Shown: positions 41,614 through 51,048 of the stretch, piece after piece
Numbering within the stretch: position 1 is the stretch's first letter
Layout: every line of letters starts with the position of its first letter
NCBI GenBank assembly: GCA_022508485.1
Contig: JAFLVD010000010.1
Location: 1-64,000, forward strand
Length of the DNA stretch: 64,000 nucleotides
Direction: 5' to 3'
Source of the DNA: Clostridiales bacterium
GTDB taxonomy: Bacteria > Bacillota > Clostridia > Christensenellales > Pumilibacteraceae
Translations under genes and position numbers: made by a program
Notes under the pieces: generated by a model
What the model was told of the DNA's origin: nothing
Database searches by the model: none
The model's input: the letters and a program-made list of their open reading frames with translations, nothing else

Positions 41614-42222
41614 TCAGCCGTCCGTTTTCGAAATAATCTCGCCGATTTTTTCCGCTTTGCCGCCCAAACCGCCGATTAGCTTGTCGACATCGACGGAAGG
41701 CGGACACATTAAGGAAAAGCTGACATTGTCGTTAAAAACGATTTTATCGAGCGTACATCCACTGCTTTTAAGAACGTTCGATACCGACTTGTACGCGGCG
41801 GTATCGCAAACAACCCTGTACTCGCAAAGCCTTTCGCACTTAACCGTCCCGACCGACGTAATAAGCTCGCTCGCCGCCTGACGATACGCTCTCGTAAGAC
41901 CGCCGGCGCCAAGCTTAATCCCTCCGAAATATCTTACAACGGCTATCATCGAGTGCCTAAGTCCTGCCGACTCGATGGCGGAATAAATGGGTTTTCCAGC
42001 CGTTCCGCTCGGCTCGCCGTCGTCGTCGTAGCCGAACTCGTCGCCTTTTTCGTCCGAGATAAATCCCGTGCAAACATGGGTCGCGTCCGCATACTTTTTT
42101 TTCAGCTCGGCGGAAATCGACTTAACGTCCTCTTTCCCGTCCACTATAAACGAGAGCGCGATAAAAACCGACTTCTTTATTGTAAGCTCGTATTTACCTT
42201 CGACTACGGTCGCGAACATCAA
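41614..42222 (-). CDS. YigZ/IMPACT family protein
   Basis: YADATHVCTGFISDEKGDEFGYDDDGEPSGTAGKPI; VVRYFGGIKLGAGGLTRAY. Confidence 0.94.
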   Translation of the reverse strand: MMFATVVEGKYELTIKKSVFIALSFIVDGKEDVKSISAELKKKYADATHVCTGFISDEKGDEFGYDDDGEPSGTAGKPIYSAIESAGLRHSMIAVVRYFGGIKLGAGGLTRAYRQAASELITSVGTVKCERLCEYRVVCDTAAYKSVSNVLKSSGCTLDKIVFNDNVSFSLMCPPSVDVDKLIGGLGGKAEKIGEIISKTDG

Positions 42223-43430
42223 TACTTTACTTTGAGTCGAGTCTTTTTGCCCTTAGACAAAACGAACTCGTTGTTTTTCGTGTAGTCGGATATCTTGCCG
42301 GCTACGTTATCCACCTTAGTTTCGTCCACCTTGACGCCGCCGCCCTCGATTAGCCTTCTCGCCTCGCTCTTGGACTTTGCCACGCCTACGGAAACCATTA
42401 CGTCCACTATTTGAGTGTCGCCGTTTGCGGATATTTCGGATACGGGCATCTCACTGCTTCCGCCTTCAAATGCCGCCTCGGTCTCGCTCTGCGCTTTATT
42501 TGCGGCATCCTCGCCGTGAATAAGCTTAACAACCTCGTAAGCAAGCCGCTTTTTGGCGACGTTCATGCGCTCGTCGCGGTGCGCGCAAAGCGCTTTAATT
42601 TCGTCAAGCTCGACAAACGTCAAAAGCCGCAGGCAGTTTTCGACTTCCTCGTCGTCCACGTTTCTGAAATACTGATACATCTCGTAAGGGGTTGTGCGCT
42701 CGGCGTCGAGCCACAGCGCGCCCTTTTGGGTCTTGCCCATCTTCTTTCCGTCTTTGGTTTCGAGAAGCGTGCAAGTTAGCGCGTAAGCGTCCTTGTGCGC
42801 CACTCTGCGAATAAAGTCGGCGCCTGCCAAAATGTTACTCCACTGGTCGTTGCCACCTATCTCAAGCGCACAGCCGTAATCCTCGTACAGCCGCAAAAAG
42901 TCGTACGCCTGCATGGGCATGTAGTTAAATTCCAAAAACGACAGACCTTTTTCCAGACGAGTTTTAAAGCAGTCGGCGGTTAGCATTTTGTTTACCGAAA
43001 GGTACGCGCCGTACTTGCGCAAAAAGTCGATATAGTTAAGGTTTAAAAGCCAATCTGCGTTATTCACGATACGCGCGGCGTTTTCCCCCTCGAAGCTTAC
43101 AAACCGACCGAGTTGAACCTTGATTTTGGCTACGTTCGCCTCGATCGTCTCTTTTGTCATCATCGACCGCATGTCGTTTCTGCCCGACGGGTCGCCGACC
43201 ATTGCCGTGCCGCCGCCGACGAGAAGTATGGGCTTATGCCCGGCCTTTTGCATAATGGACGCCATCATGAGCGGAATAAAATGCCCGATATGAAGGCTGT
43301 CCGCCGTGGGGTCGAATCCGCAGTAGAAAATAACCGATTGCGAGCCTAAAAGCTTATAAAGGTCGTCTTTGTAGACGGTCTGTTTTATAAAACCGCGTTT
43401 TTCAAGCGTGTCGAATACGTTTTCTTTCAT
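42219..43430 (-). CDS. tyrS: Tyrosyl-tRNA synthetase
   Basis: YCGFDPTADSLHIGHFIPLM; KMGKTQKGALWLD; S4 domain at the C-terminus. Confidence 0.98.
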   Translation of the reverse strand: MKENVFDTLEKRGFIKQTVYKDDLYKLLGSQSVIFYCGFDPTADSLHIGHFIPLMMASIMQKAGHKPILLVGGGTAMVGDPSGRNDMRSMMTKETIEANVAKIKVQLGRFVSFEGENAARIVNNADWLLNLNYIDFLRKYGAYLSVNKMLTADCFKTRLEKGLSFLEFNYMPMQAYDFLRLYEDYGCALEIGGNDQWSNILAGADFIRRVAHKDAYALTCTLLETKDGKKMGKTQKGALWLDAERTTPYEMYQYFRNVDDEEVENCLRLLTFVELDEIKALCAHRDERMNVAKKRLAYEVVKLIHGEDAANKAQSETEAAFEGGSSEMPVSEISANGDTQIVDVMVSVGVAKSKSEARRLIEGGGVKVDETKVDNVAGKISDYTKNNEFVLSKGKKTRLKVKY

Positions 43431-44623
43431 TTTTTGTACTCCTTTATCTTTTTGATTACAATGTTCGAAATGACCTTAATCCCCTTGTCGATACGGTCGG
43501 GATCGGAGTTTGAAAAATTGAGCCGCATTGTATTTTGTCCGCTGCCGTCCGCATAGAACTCACAGCCCTGAATGTACGCGACCTTGTTTTCGATTGCTTC
43601 CGGAAGCATTGCCTTTGTGTCGATATACTCGGGAAGCGTAGCCCATATAAACAGTCCGCCGTTCGGGCGCGTATAAGAAACTTCCTTCGGCATGTACTTA
43701 TCGAGCGCGTACAGCATAGCGTCTTTTCGCTCTTTGTAAACCGACTTATTCTCGTCAAGCTTTTTGTAATAATACCCACGCGCGAAATACTCGCTTACTA
43801 TAAGCTGATTTAGCGCTGGAGTTTGAACGTCCACGCTCTGCTTGCCTATCGCCATTTTGCGTATAATATCGGGCGCGCCGCACGCAACCGCCACGCGCAG
43901 CGACGGCGAAACCGTCTTGGAAAAGCTCGTAACGTAAACAACCGAATCGTGCTTATCGAAGGTCTTTAACAAAGGAACCTCGTCGCCGTCGAAGCGCAGT
44001 CTGCCGTAAGGATCGTCCTCTATTATAACAACGCCATACTTTTCGCAAAGCTGTAAAATCGCCTTTCTGTTTTGTACGGTGTACGTCTTGCCTGTGGGAT
44101 TTGAAAATGTAGGCACTACGTATAAAAGCTTTGGCTTATACCTATTAAGCTTTTGTTCGAGGTCGGAAAGTATCAGTCCGTCCTCGTCCGCGTCGACACC
44201 CACAACGTTCGCTTCATACGTTTTGGCTATCTGTAAAAAAGCAAGGTACGTCGGGTTTTCGACGAGAATCGTATCGCCCTTGTTTATAAACGCCTTGCAA
44301 AGTAGGTCGAGGCCCTGTTGTCCGCCCGAAAGCGCTTGAAGATTATTAAGCTCTACGTTTTTAAGCCCGAGGTCGTTCATATAACCGCGCATGGTTTCAA
44401 GGAACTCTTTAACGCCCTCCGTTTGACCGTATTGAAGGGTTGGTACAGCCTTCTCGCCGCCGAGAATATCGCTTGCTATCTCGCGGATAATTTCGGTCGG
44501 CAAACAGCACGTCGCAGGCATGCCGCCGGCAAACGAGATTATGTCGGGCTTAGACAAAAGCTTAAAAATCTCGCGCGTTGCCGTTCCGTCCAAATCTTTT
44601 ATTCTGTCGCTGAACTTGTACAT
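43427..44623 (-). CDS. PLP-dependent aminotransferase (2-aminoadipate/MocR-like class I/II)
   Basis: KPDIISFAGGMPATCCLP; VVPTFSNPTGKTY; YVTSFSKTVSPSLRVAVACG; ATG at 44623. Confidence 0.92.
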   Translation of the reverse strand: MYKFSDRIKDLDGTATREIFKLLSKPDIISFAGGMPATCCLPTEIIREIASDILGGEKAVPTLQYGQTEGVKEFLETMRGYMNDLGLKNVELNNLQALSGGQQGLDLLCKAFINKGDTILVENPTYLAFLQIAKTYEANVVGVDADEDGLILSDLEQKLNRYKPKLLYVVPTFSNPTGKTYTVQNRKAILQLCEKYGVVIIEDDPYGRLRFDGDEVPLLKTFDKHDSVVYVTSFSKTVSPSLRVAVACGAPDIIRKMAIGKQSVDVQTPALNQLIVSEYFARGYYYKKLDENKSVYKERKDAMLYALDKYMPKEVSYTRPNGGLFIWATLPEYIDTKAMLPEAIENKVAYIQGCEFYADGSGQNTMRLNFSNSDPDRIDKGIKVISNIVIKKIKEYKK

Positions 44624-44631
44624 AGTTACCT

Positions 44632-45204
44632 TTATCGCCTTCTTCCGTACACAGAGTACGGCAGTCTTATAATAATCGCATAAGCCAAAAATCCCGTAAA
44701 CGCGCCGGCAAGGAAGCCTGCGAGCATTAACCACGGAAGCAGTGTTACAAGGTTCACCCCCGTAACGAGGCTTGCAACAACAAGCTGAACCGCATTAAAC
44801 ACGATTGCGCCGATTAGGCTTATCATCGGCACTGACATTTTACCGAAAAGCAGCTTGTAAAGCAGTACCTCCACGGACAGCGATATCATTGCGGACGGCA
44901 CCGAGTACATAAGTGCGGACACGTTTCCCGAAATAAGCGCGCCGAGCACGCATTTAAGTATCGCGACGATATATGCGTCAGGCACGCCCAAAACGATAAG
45001 CGCAATAAGCGCGGCAGCGTTCCCAAGCCCGAGCTTTGCCCCCGGCGCGAGCGGAATGGGCGGCGGAAACATGTTTTCGATTATCGACACGATAAGCCCG
45101 ATACAGGTAAGAAGCGCAAGCGTCGATATTCTCCGCGCGTCGAATTTTTGATCTGCGCCATCGCGGTTATATAATTTCATACTCTTATTAAGTAACCGCT
45201 TCAT
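44632..45204 (-). CDS. Gx transporter family protein (heptaprenyl diphosphate synthase component I-like)
   Basis: ENMFPPPIPLAPGAKLGLGNAAALIALIVLG; ATG at 45204 overlaps the NusG-II ORF stop. Confidence 0.88.
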   Translation of the reverse strand: MKRLLNKSMKLYNRDGADQKFDARRISTLALLTCIGLIVSIIENMFPPPIPLAPGAKLGLGNAAALIALIVLGVPDAYIVAILKCVLGALISGNVSALMYSVPSAMISLSVEVLLYKLLFGKMSVPMISLIGAIVFNAVQLVVASLVTGVNLVTLLPWLMLAGFLAGAFTGFLAYAIIIRLPYSVYGRRR

Positions 45205-45581
45205 CGCCCTATCACCCACTGTATATCCGACCGACCGTTTATCGTAATAACTATCCCGTACGGCAGGCAGACGATAGATTCGCCGGCACGCGAGATTATG
45301 CCGGTATGCTCGCAAACCTTGTCGTGGCAAACGGAATCCGTTACCCACACCCTTCCCGACTCGATATGCACGGTGATGTGATCAAGCTCGATTACGGCGT
45401 CGTCGTACACGGACAGCTCGCGGCTAAACGACGGCGCCGTGATAAGCACCGTTGTTTTCGGCCGTCTGTAAACCGCCCCAAACGACGCGCCTATCGCCGC
45501 CGCGATAACAACGAGCAAAATTATATCGAGCACGGTTATCGGCTTGGATTTTTTCAGCTTTTCGATATTTTCAAAGTTCAT
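45201..45581 (-). CDS. NusG domain II-containing membrane protein
   Basis: VWVTDSVCHDKVCEHTGIISRAGESIVCLPYGIVITI. Confidence 0.9.
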   Translation of the reverse strand: MNFENIEKLKKSKPITVLDIILLVVIAAAIGASFGAVYRRPKTTVLITAPSFSRELSVYDDAVIELDHITVHIESGRVWVTDSVCHDKVCEHTGIISRAGESIVCLPYGIVITINGRSDIQWVIGR

Positions 45582-46725
45582 AATAAGTGTACCGAGCGAA
45601 GCCGTTGTACTCGTCGGGCTTATAGAGCTTAACTCCGTTAATAATTGTATACCTTTTTTCGGTAAAAATCAACCCTTTATACCCCGAGTTTTTTAAAAGC
45701 GCGCCGCCCGTTTCAAACCCGAGCGCGCTTACCGCCGTGGAAAGTATATCGCACAAGGCGCTGCTTTCCCCGATAACCGTCGCGGATATGATATACTCGT
45801 CGCCGTTTTCCCACCTTTCCGTAACCTCGTTCCATTTTAAGCCGATAGGAACGCCGTCAAAGCCCAATATGTGCGGAACGTATATTTTGTCGTCCCCGGC
45901 GCCGAACTCGTAATAGCGCATATAATCTCCGCTCGTAACGGCGGAATTATCCTTGCCGACAACCGCCGCGCACACAAAGCCGCGCTCTGTCGTTTTTCTC
46001 GGTCGCGGCGAAGTAACCGCAACGTTCCAATCGAGCCGATTGCCGCCGTTTATATAATTTCCGTAAAAATAGGCGTTGCCCGATATATCGATAAGTGCGG
46101 AAGTTACGTCGTCATAGCCGTCTAAAATTTCGACGCACTTATCGGCGGCGTAGCCCTTTGCAATGCCGCCGAAGTCGAGCTTAACCCTGCCGTCGCGCTT
46201 TGTAAGATAGTACTTGCCGTCCGACTTTTCCGCACCGACAAGGGCAGGATTGCAATATTCGAGCATATCCGAAACCTCTTGCGGCGACGGCAATTCGGTA
46301 ACGTTGCCGCCGAGCGAGGTTGCGTCGATGTGCCAAAGCGAGGATAACGGCGCCGCGGCAATGTTAAACGCACCGTTTGTCTTTTCGTAATATTCGGCGC
46401 CGAGCGTAAACAGATTGTAAACGTGCTCGCCCACCTGCACTCTTTCCCCTTCCGCCGAAGCGTTGAATTTATATAGGTCGCTCGAAGAAAGCGTTATCGA
46501 GGCCTGAGCGTTTATCTCGGCTATGGTTTTTACCATTCGCTCGTGCGCGTACTCCGCCCTGCCGCCTAGTATGCGCGCCGAAAAAAGTATGTCGTCCGAA
46601 AACGCATACACTTCGGAAAACACGGTATACCCCGAAGCCGAACAGCCGCAGAGAAGCGCCGTAACGGCGCAAATCGCCGTGATTATCGATAAAGCCGCTT
46701 TTTTCACACAAAAAGTATACCACAA
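45571..46725 (-). CDS. apbE: FAD:protein FMN transferase (ApbE), lipoprotein
   Basis: Lipobox ALLCGC; KLDFGGIAKGYAADKCVEIL; ALIDISGNAYFYG; SSALCDILSTAVSALG. Confidence 0.92.
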   Translation of the reverse strand: MWYTFCVKKAALSIITAICAVTALLCGCSASGYTVFSEVYAFSDDILFSARILGGRAEYAHERMVKTIAEINAQASITLSSSDLYKFNASAEGERVQVGEHVYNLFTLGAEYYEKTNGAFNIAAAPLSSLWHIDATSLGGNVTELPSPQEVSDMLEYCNPALVGAEKSDGKYYLTKRDGRVKLDFGGIAKGYAADKCVEILDGYDDVTSALIDISGNAYFYGNYINGGNRLDWNVAVTSPRPRKTTERGFVCAAVVGKDNSAVTSGDYMRYYEFGAGDDKIYVPHILGFDGVPIGLKWNEVTERWENGDEYIISATVIGESSALCDILSTAVSALGFETGGALLKNSGYKGLIFTEKRYTIINGVKLYKPDEYNGFARYTYYEL

Positions 46726-46854
46726 TATGAATTCGTTTGCAAGAGTTCACTTGATTGCTGCAAAATAAAGTGGTATAATTAAAAAACGCAAAATATAAAA
46801 TTCGTCGGAATTATCTTAAAGAATCAATCTTCGATTGTGATATAATGTTGTATT

Positions 46855-47571
46855 ATGGTAATCGATAAGCATTACATAAAAAAAGCAACCGGGCTTAAAA
46901 TACTGTCGGTACGGTCGTGCAAGTCGACGTTTAACGAGCTTGGCGATAACGACGTTATTATCGCGCAGTCGCAGGTATTCGGCGAAGGACGGGGCGACCA
47001 CAAGTTTTTCTCTCCGCCAGGCGGACTGTATATTGTCATGCGCGAGGTCGGATTAAACATTAACGCGCACACGCTGACCCCTGCCGTAGGGCTTGCCGCT
47101 CACGACACGATAAAAGCGGTTTCGGGAATAGACACAACGCTTAAATGGGTCAACGACGTTATGTTCGGCGGAAAAAAGGCGGCCGGAATACTCGTTAAAT
47201 GTCCTCGGCGCGGCGAGTATCTTATAGGTATAGGAATTAACTACGCGACCGATATACGCGACCTCGAGCTTGCCGGCGTCGAAGGCGCGGCAACATTAAA
47301 CGCCAACGAGTGCCGCGCGACCGAGTTTTGCACCGACCTTATTAAACGAATACACGCCGCTACCCTTATGCCCTTCGATTATAAACGTTACAATGCGCTG
47401 TGCGACACCGTAAACAAAACGGTATCGTTTATGCGCGGCGACGTAAAAATTCAAGGCCACGCAGAACACGTCGAAAAAGACGGCTCGCTGATAGTACGAA
47501 TCGGAATGGCAACAGTCGCCGTCGACGCCGGCGAAGTATCGATAATTCGCGAGGTCAAAACGGAAGAATAA
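46855..47571 (+). CDS. birA: Biotin--[acetyl-CoA-carboxylase] ligase
   Basis: GEGRGDHKFFSPPGGLYIVM; LKWVNDVMFGGKKAAGILVK; GIGINY. Confidence 0.92.
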   Translation: MVIDKHYIKKATGLKILSVRSCKSTFNELGDNDVIIAQSQVFGEGRGDHKFFSPPGGLYIVMREVGLNINAHTLTPAVGLAAHDTIKAVSGIDTTLKWVNDVMFGGKKAAGILVKCPRRGEYLIGIGINYATDIRDLELAGVEGAATLNANECRATEFCTDLIKRIHAATLMPFDYKRYNALCDTVNKTVSFMRGDVKIQGHAEHVEKDGSLIVRIGMATVAVDAGEVSIIREVKTEE

Positions 47572-47605
47572 TTCCACCCTCTTTCACTTTTCCTACCCCA
47601 AAAAC

Positions 47606-47633
47606 AAAGCCCCTGCAAACGCAAGGGCTTTTA
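47606..47633 (+). terminator. birA terminator
   Basis: AAAGCCCCTGC-aaac-GCAAGGGCTTTT. Confidence 0.75.
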
Positions 47634-47678
47634 CTTATGAACAAAATATTTACTGAAACAGTAATCTAAGCTATTATA

Positions 47679-47876
47679 TTATTCGTGGTCCCAATAGTGA
47701 TATCCGGCGCAGATTTGCTCGTAGTCGTCGGAGTAGTAGCAGCCGTCTTCCGAGTCGCAGTGTATGCAAGAGTCGCAGCCGTTGCCGCCGCCCCTCGGAT
47801 CGTATCCGCAATGCGGACAAACCTTCGCTTTCGTCGAAACGGGTTTACCGCACTCACCGCACTTTACCATTCCCAT
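47679..47876 (-). CDS. Small zinc-ribbon, Cys-rich protein
   Basis: MVKCGECGKPVSTKAKVCPHCGYDPRGGGNGCDSCIHCDSEDGC; 65 aa. Confidence 0.65.
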   Translation of the reverse strand: MGMVKCGECGKPVSTKAKVCPHCGYDPRGGGNGCDSCIHCDSEDGCYYSDDYEQICAGYHYWDHE

Positions 47877-48028
47877 GTTTTATTCCCCCTTTTACTTGTT
47901 TTGTATCTACATTACATTATACATTACATTACGGATGATGTCAATAGCAATATCAAAATCAGTTGCCGATTTACTCGCAACCGATTTTTCGTAAGTGTAA
48001 GAAAATTAAATAGGCTTAGTCGAAAAAG

Positions 48029-49138
48029 CTATTCGGAGAATACCACGCCGACGCTTCCGTTCCTTATACATGTAACAAGACCCGATATACCGAGAATTAC
48101 AAACAGCACGCCCAAGCCGACGAATGGGGCCAAAATGGCGTGATACACCGTAAATATCGACAGCATGTAAGGAACCGTCATTTTTGTAAATTCTCCTATC
48201 GTCAGCATAATCCCTATCGGTAAAGCGGTTATAAACAGTCCGCCTCCGATTGGAAAAATCCCGTGGTATACTACGGCGATGTCTCTAAACTGCACGATTA
48301 TAAGCAGTATCGACAACGCAATAAACCCCAAACCGAATATCATCGGCATGTCGTGCAAAGCAAAACTTCGCACAATAAGTAGCGTAGCGCCGATAAGAAG
48401 CTGGATACACATAAAAGCAATCGCTGGCAACTTCTTTTTGAAATACCCTTTTTGATGATTTGCAGGCGTATAGTCGAAGCAATCGAAATACCCCTTTACA
48501 ATCGGAACATCGGAAAGCGGAAACTTATGTTCGGATACCGCTTCCGTATCGTCGTTTAAGATAAACGTAAGGTGGTAGACTTTGTCGTTAGGCATTTTGT
48601 CGCACTTTACGCGCCGAATCCGAGAGCGAGGTATAACGATATCCTCGCCGAGGTTTGTAATAACGACGTACTTTTTATAAATACGAATCGCATATTCTTT
48701 CGCTTTGTTTGCGTCCGCGGCTTTAAGCGTATTTTCGAATTCACTGGTTAATTCGCTCTCCATTCTGTGGCGGCGAAAAAGCGCCTTGTTCCGAAGCATC
48801 GCACGGAAGAACTTTCCCCAAAGACTAAACGCGGTAAATACAATAATGAACTCGACAATCACAAGTACAATGAACGCCACCAAATGCCCGATGACAGCCA
48901 CCCCGATACCGTCCGACCGCGCCATAGTGATTAGACTGAACAAAAACCAACCGAAAAGTGCCGCGCCGAACATTATAATATATACGCGCGGCGCAATAGC
49001 TTTGCCCGACAGTTTGCCGTCGGGCAAATCATAGAAAGACTTTGCATTGCTGTTTTCGTACAGAATCACACCGTAGTCTTTTCTTTGTTTTTCGTTTTCC
49101 TGTTCCATGAGCGCAGCCTCCGCCGTTAAAAATATCAA
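48029..49138 (-). CDS. Polytopic membrane protein, paralog A (start probably Met at 49108)
   Basis: 369 aa; clearly homologous to the adjacent 49381-50490 ORF; GGAGG RBS. Confidence 0.8.
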   Translation of the reverse strand: MIFLTAEAALMEQENEKQRKDYGVILYENSNAKSFYDLPDGKLSGKAIAPRVYIIMFGAALFGWFLFSLITMARSDGIGVAVIGHLVAFIVLVIVEFIIVFTAFSLWGKFFRAMLRNKALFRRHRMESELTSEFENTLKAADANKAKEYAIRIYKKYVVITNLGEDIVIPRSRIRRVKCDKMPNDKVYHLTFILNDDTEAVSEHKFPLSDVPIVKGYFDCFDYTPANHQKGYFKKKLPAIAFMCIQLLIGATLLIVRSFALHDMPMIFGLGFIALSILLIIVQFRDIAVVYHGIFPIGGGLFITALPIGIMLTIGEFTKMTVPYMLSIFTVYHAILAPFVGLGVLFVILGISGLVTCIRNGSVGVVFSE

Positions 49139-49157
49139 ACTAAATTCGATTTGTCAA
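49129..49157 (-). promoter_or_regulatory. Sigma70-like promoter TTGACA-N17-TATTTT for paralog A
   Basis: TTGACA AATCGAATTTAGTTTGA TATTTT; conserved upstream of paralog B. Confidence 0.65.
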
Positions 49158-49380
49158 GGCACACTCGCCTTTTCGGCGTTTTTCTAATTTAATTATAAGC
49201 CTGCAATAATGACTCGTCCGCTTGCTCGACCTACTCCGTTAAAATTTACAGAGCGATGCCGCCGACTACTTTACTTTCTTCCGTTATAGGTATAATAGGC
49301 AAAGTTTAGCGCCCCGTTATAATAGTTTATAATAACCGTGTCGCCTTTTGAGATTTCGTAGTAATCCGTTGCAGGTAAAG

Positions 49381-50490
49381 CTATTCGTAGTCTACCGCGC
49401 CGGCGTTTCCGCTTTTAATGCAATTGATAAGCCCTGCTATGCCGAGGATTACGAGCATCGCACCCAATCCGACGAATATGGACATTCCGGCATGAAAAAC
49501 AGTAAACTTTGACAGCATATACGCAACCGTCATTTTAGTCAAGTCCCCGATCGTCAACATAATCGCTATCGGCAAACCTGTTATTAACAGTCCGCCGAGG
49601 ATAGGAAAAACTCCGTAGTTTATTACAGCAACGTCATTAAACTGCGCGATAATAAAAAGTACCGAAAACGAAATAAACACCAAACCGAAAATTATCGGCA
49701 TACCGAACAAAATCAGACTGCGCAAAATCAACAGCGCAACACCTATAAGTAGCGGAACAAACAAAAAAGCAATCGTGGGCAGCTTCTTTTTGAGATACCC
49801 TTTTCGGTAATGTTCAGGCGTGTATTCGAAGCGTTTGAAATACTTCTGTACAATAGGAACGTCGGATAACGGAAAAACCCTCTCCGATACGACCTCCGAA
49901 TCGTCGTTTAAGATAAAAGTAAGGTGGTATCCCCTGTCGTTCGGATTTCTGTCGCACTTTACAAGCCGAATTTCAGAGCGCGGTATAACCGTATCTTCGC
50001 CGAGGTTTGTAACAAGGACGCACTCCTTGTAAATACGAATTGCGTATTCCTTAGGCTTGTTTGCGTCGGCGGATTTAAGCTCGCTGTCAAGCTTACGAGT
50101 CAGCACGCCCTCCATTCTGTGGTGGCGCACAAGCGCTTTGTGGCGCAGTACCGCACGAGAAAACTTTCCCCAAGTGTTAAACGCGGTAAACATCAGAATC
50201 AGCTCGGCAAGCACGAGAATAAAAAACGGCGCCAAATGCTCGAGAATCGCTTTTCCGATGCCGTCGGACTGCACAGCAGTAATAAGGCTGAACAAAAACC
50301 AACCGAATAGGGCTACACTAAGTATTATCATATATACACGTTGTGCTATTGCCTTTCCGGATAATTTCCCGTCGGGTGCGTCATAAACAGACTTTGCAGT
50401 GCTGTTTTCGTATAGTATTACCCCGTAGTCAATTTTGCGTTGCTCGTTTTCCTGTTCCATGAGTGCAACCTCCGCTGATAAAAATAGCAA
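49381..50490 (-). CDS. Polytopic membrane protein, paralog B (start probably Met at 50460)
   Basis: 369 aa; near-collinear with paralog A (MEQENEQRKIDYGVILYENSTAKSVYDAPDGKLSGKAIAQRVY...). Confidence 0.8.
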   Translation of the reverse strand: MLFLSAEVALMEQENEQRKIDYGVILYENSTAKSVYDAPDGKLSGKAIAQRVYMIILSVALFGWFLFSLITAVQSDGIGKAILEHLAPFFILVLAELILMFTAFNTWGKFSRAVLRHKALVRHHRMEGVLTRKLDSELKSADANKPKEYAIRIYKECVLVTNLGEDTVIPRSEIRLVKCDRNPNDRGYHLTFILNDDSEVVSERVFPLSDVPIVQKYFKRFEYTPEHYRKGYLKKKLPTIAFLFVPLLIGVALLILRSLILFGMPIIFGLVFISFSVLFIIAQFNDVAVINYGVFPILGGLLITGLPIAIMLTIGDLTKMTVAYMLSKFTVFHAGMSIFVGLGAMLVILGIAGLINCIKSGNAGAVDYE

Positions 50491-50509
50491 ACTAAATTCG
50501 ATTTGTCAA
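50481..50509 (-). promoter_or_regulatory. Sigma70-like promoter TTGACA-N17-TATTTT for paralog B
   Basis: TTGACA AATCGAATTTAGTTTGC TATTTT. Confidence 0.65.
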
Positions 50510-50816
50510 TAGCCGTTAACTCATTCCACATTTTTCTAATAAAATTTTTATATTCATTATAAAGGACACGCGTTTACGCGCCCTACTTTGATGGAGAGCA
50601 TAAACGGCGCAATAACCGCGCATGACTATTGCGATTGCTATTATCCGCATTTGTGCTTATCGTGAGTGTATTTGTATATAAATATTTACTGCGCAAGCGG
50701 TTAACGAATCATGTGCTAAAAATGCTTTACATTTTTGCTTCTATATCACACGCAACCAACGGTCGCATCTGCCCACTCTAACGACAAAGCCCCCACGCTT
50801 TGGCGTAGGGGCTTTG

Positions 50817-50901
50817 TGGTGGACGGGGGTGGATTCGAACCACCGAAAGCGATGCTGACAGATTTACAGTCTGTTCCCTTTGGCCACTCGGGAACCCGTC
50901 C
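50817..50901 (-). tRNA. tRNA-Tyr (anticodon GTA), class II with long variable arm and encoded CCA
   Basis: GGACGGGTTCCCGAGTGGCCAAAGGGAACAGACTGTAAATCTGTCAGCATCGCTTTCGGTGGTTCGAATCCACCCCCGTCCACCA; acceptor and T stems pair. Confidence 0.97.
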
Positions 50902-51007
50902 TTATGACATCTCGACGATTTTAACATATAATGCAGATATTTGTCAAGCAAAATGAGTGTGCTTTGATTTATAAATTGATTTTGTATTAAAATCGTTTTT
51001 CCGGCAG

Positions 51008-51038
51008 AAAAAAAGGGACGGCAAAAGCGCCGTCCCTA
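51008..51038 (-). terminator. Terminator downstream of the CotH-like gene
   Basis: AGGGACGGCGCTTTTGCCGTCCCTTTTTTT on the minus strand. Confidence 0.85.
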
Positions 51039-51048
51039 CATAATCCTA

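Noticed and set aside
50735-50956. 73-aa ORF spanning the tRNA-Tyr
   Set aside because: Overlaps a fully folded tRNA gene; VDGGGFEPPKAM is the typical antisense-tRNA translation
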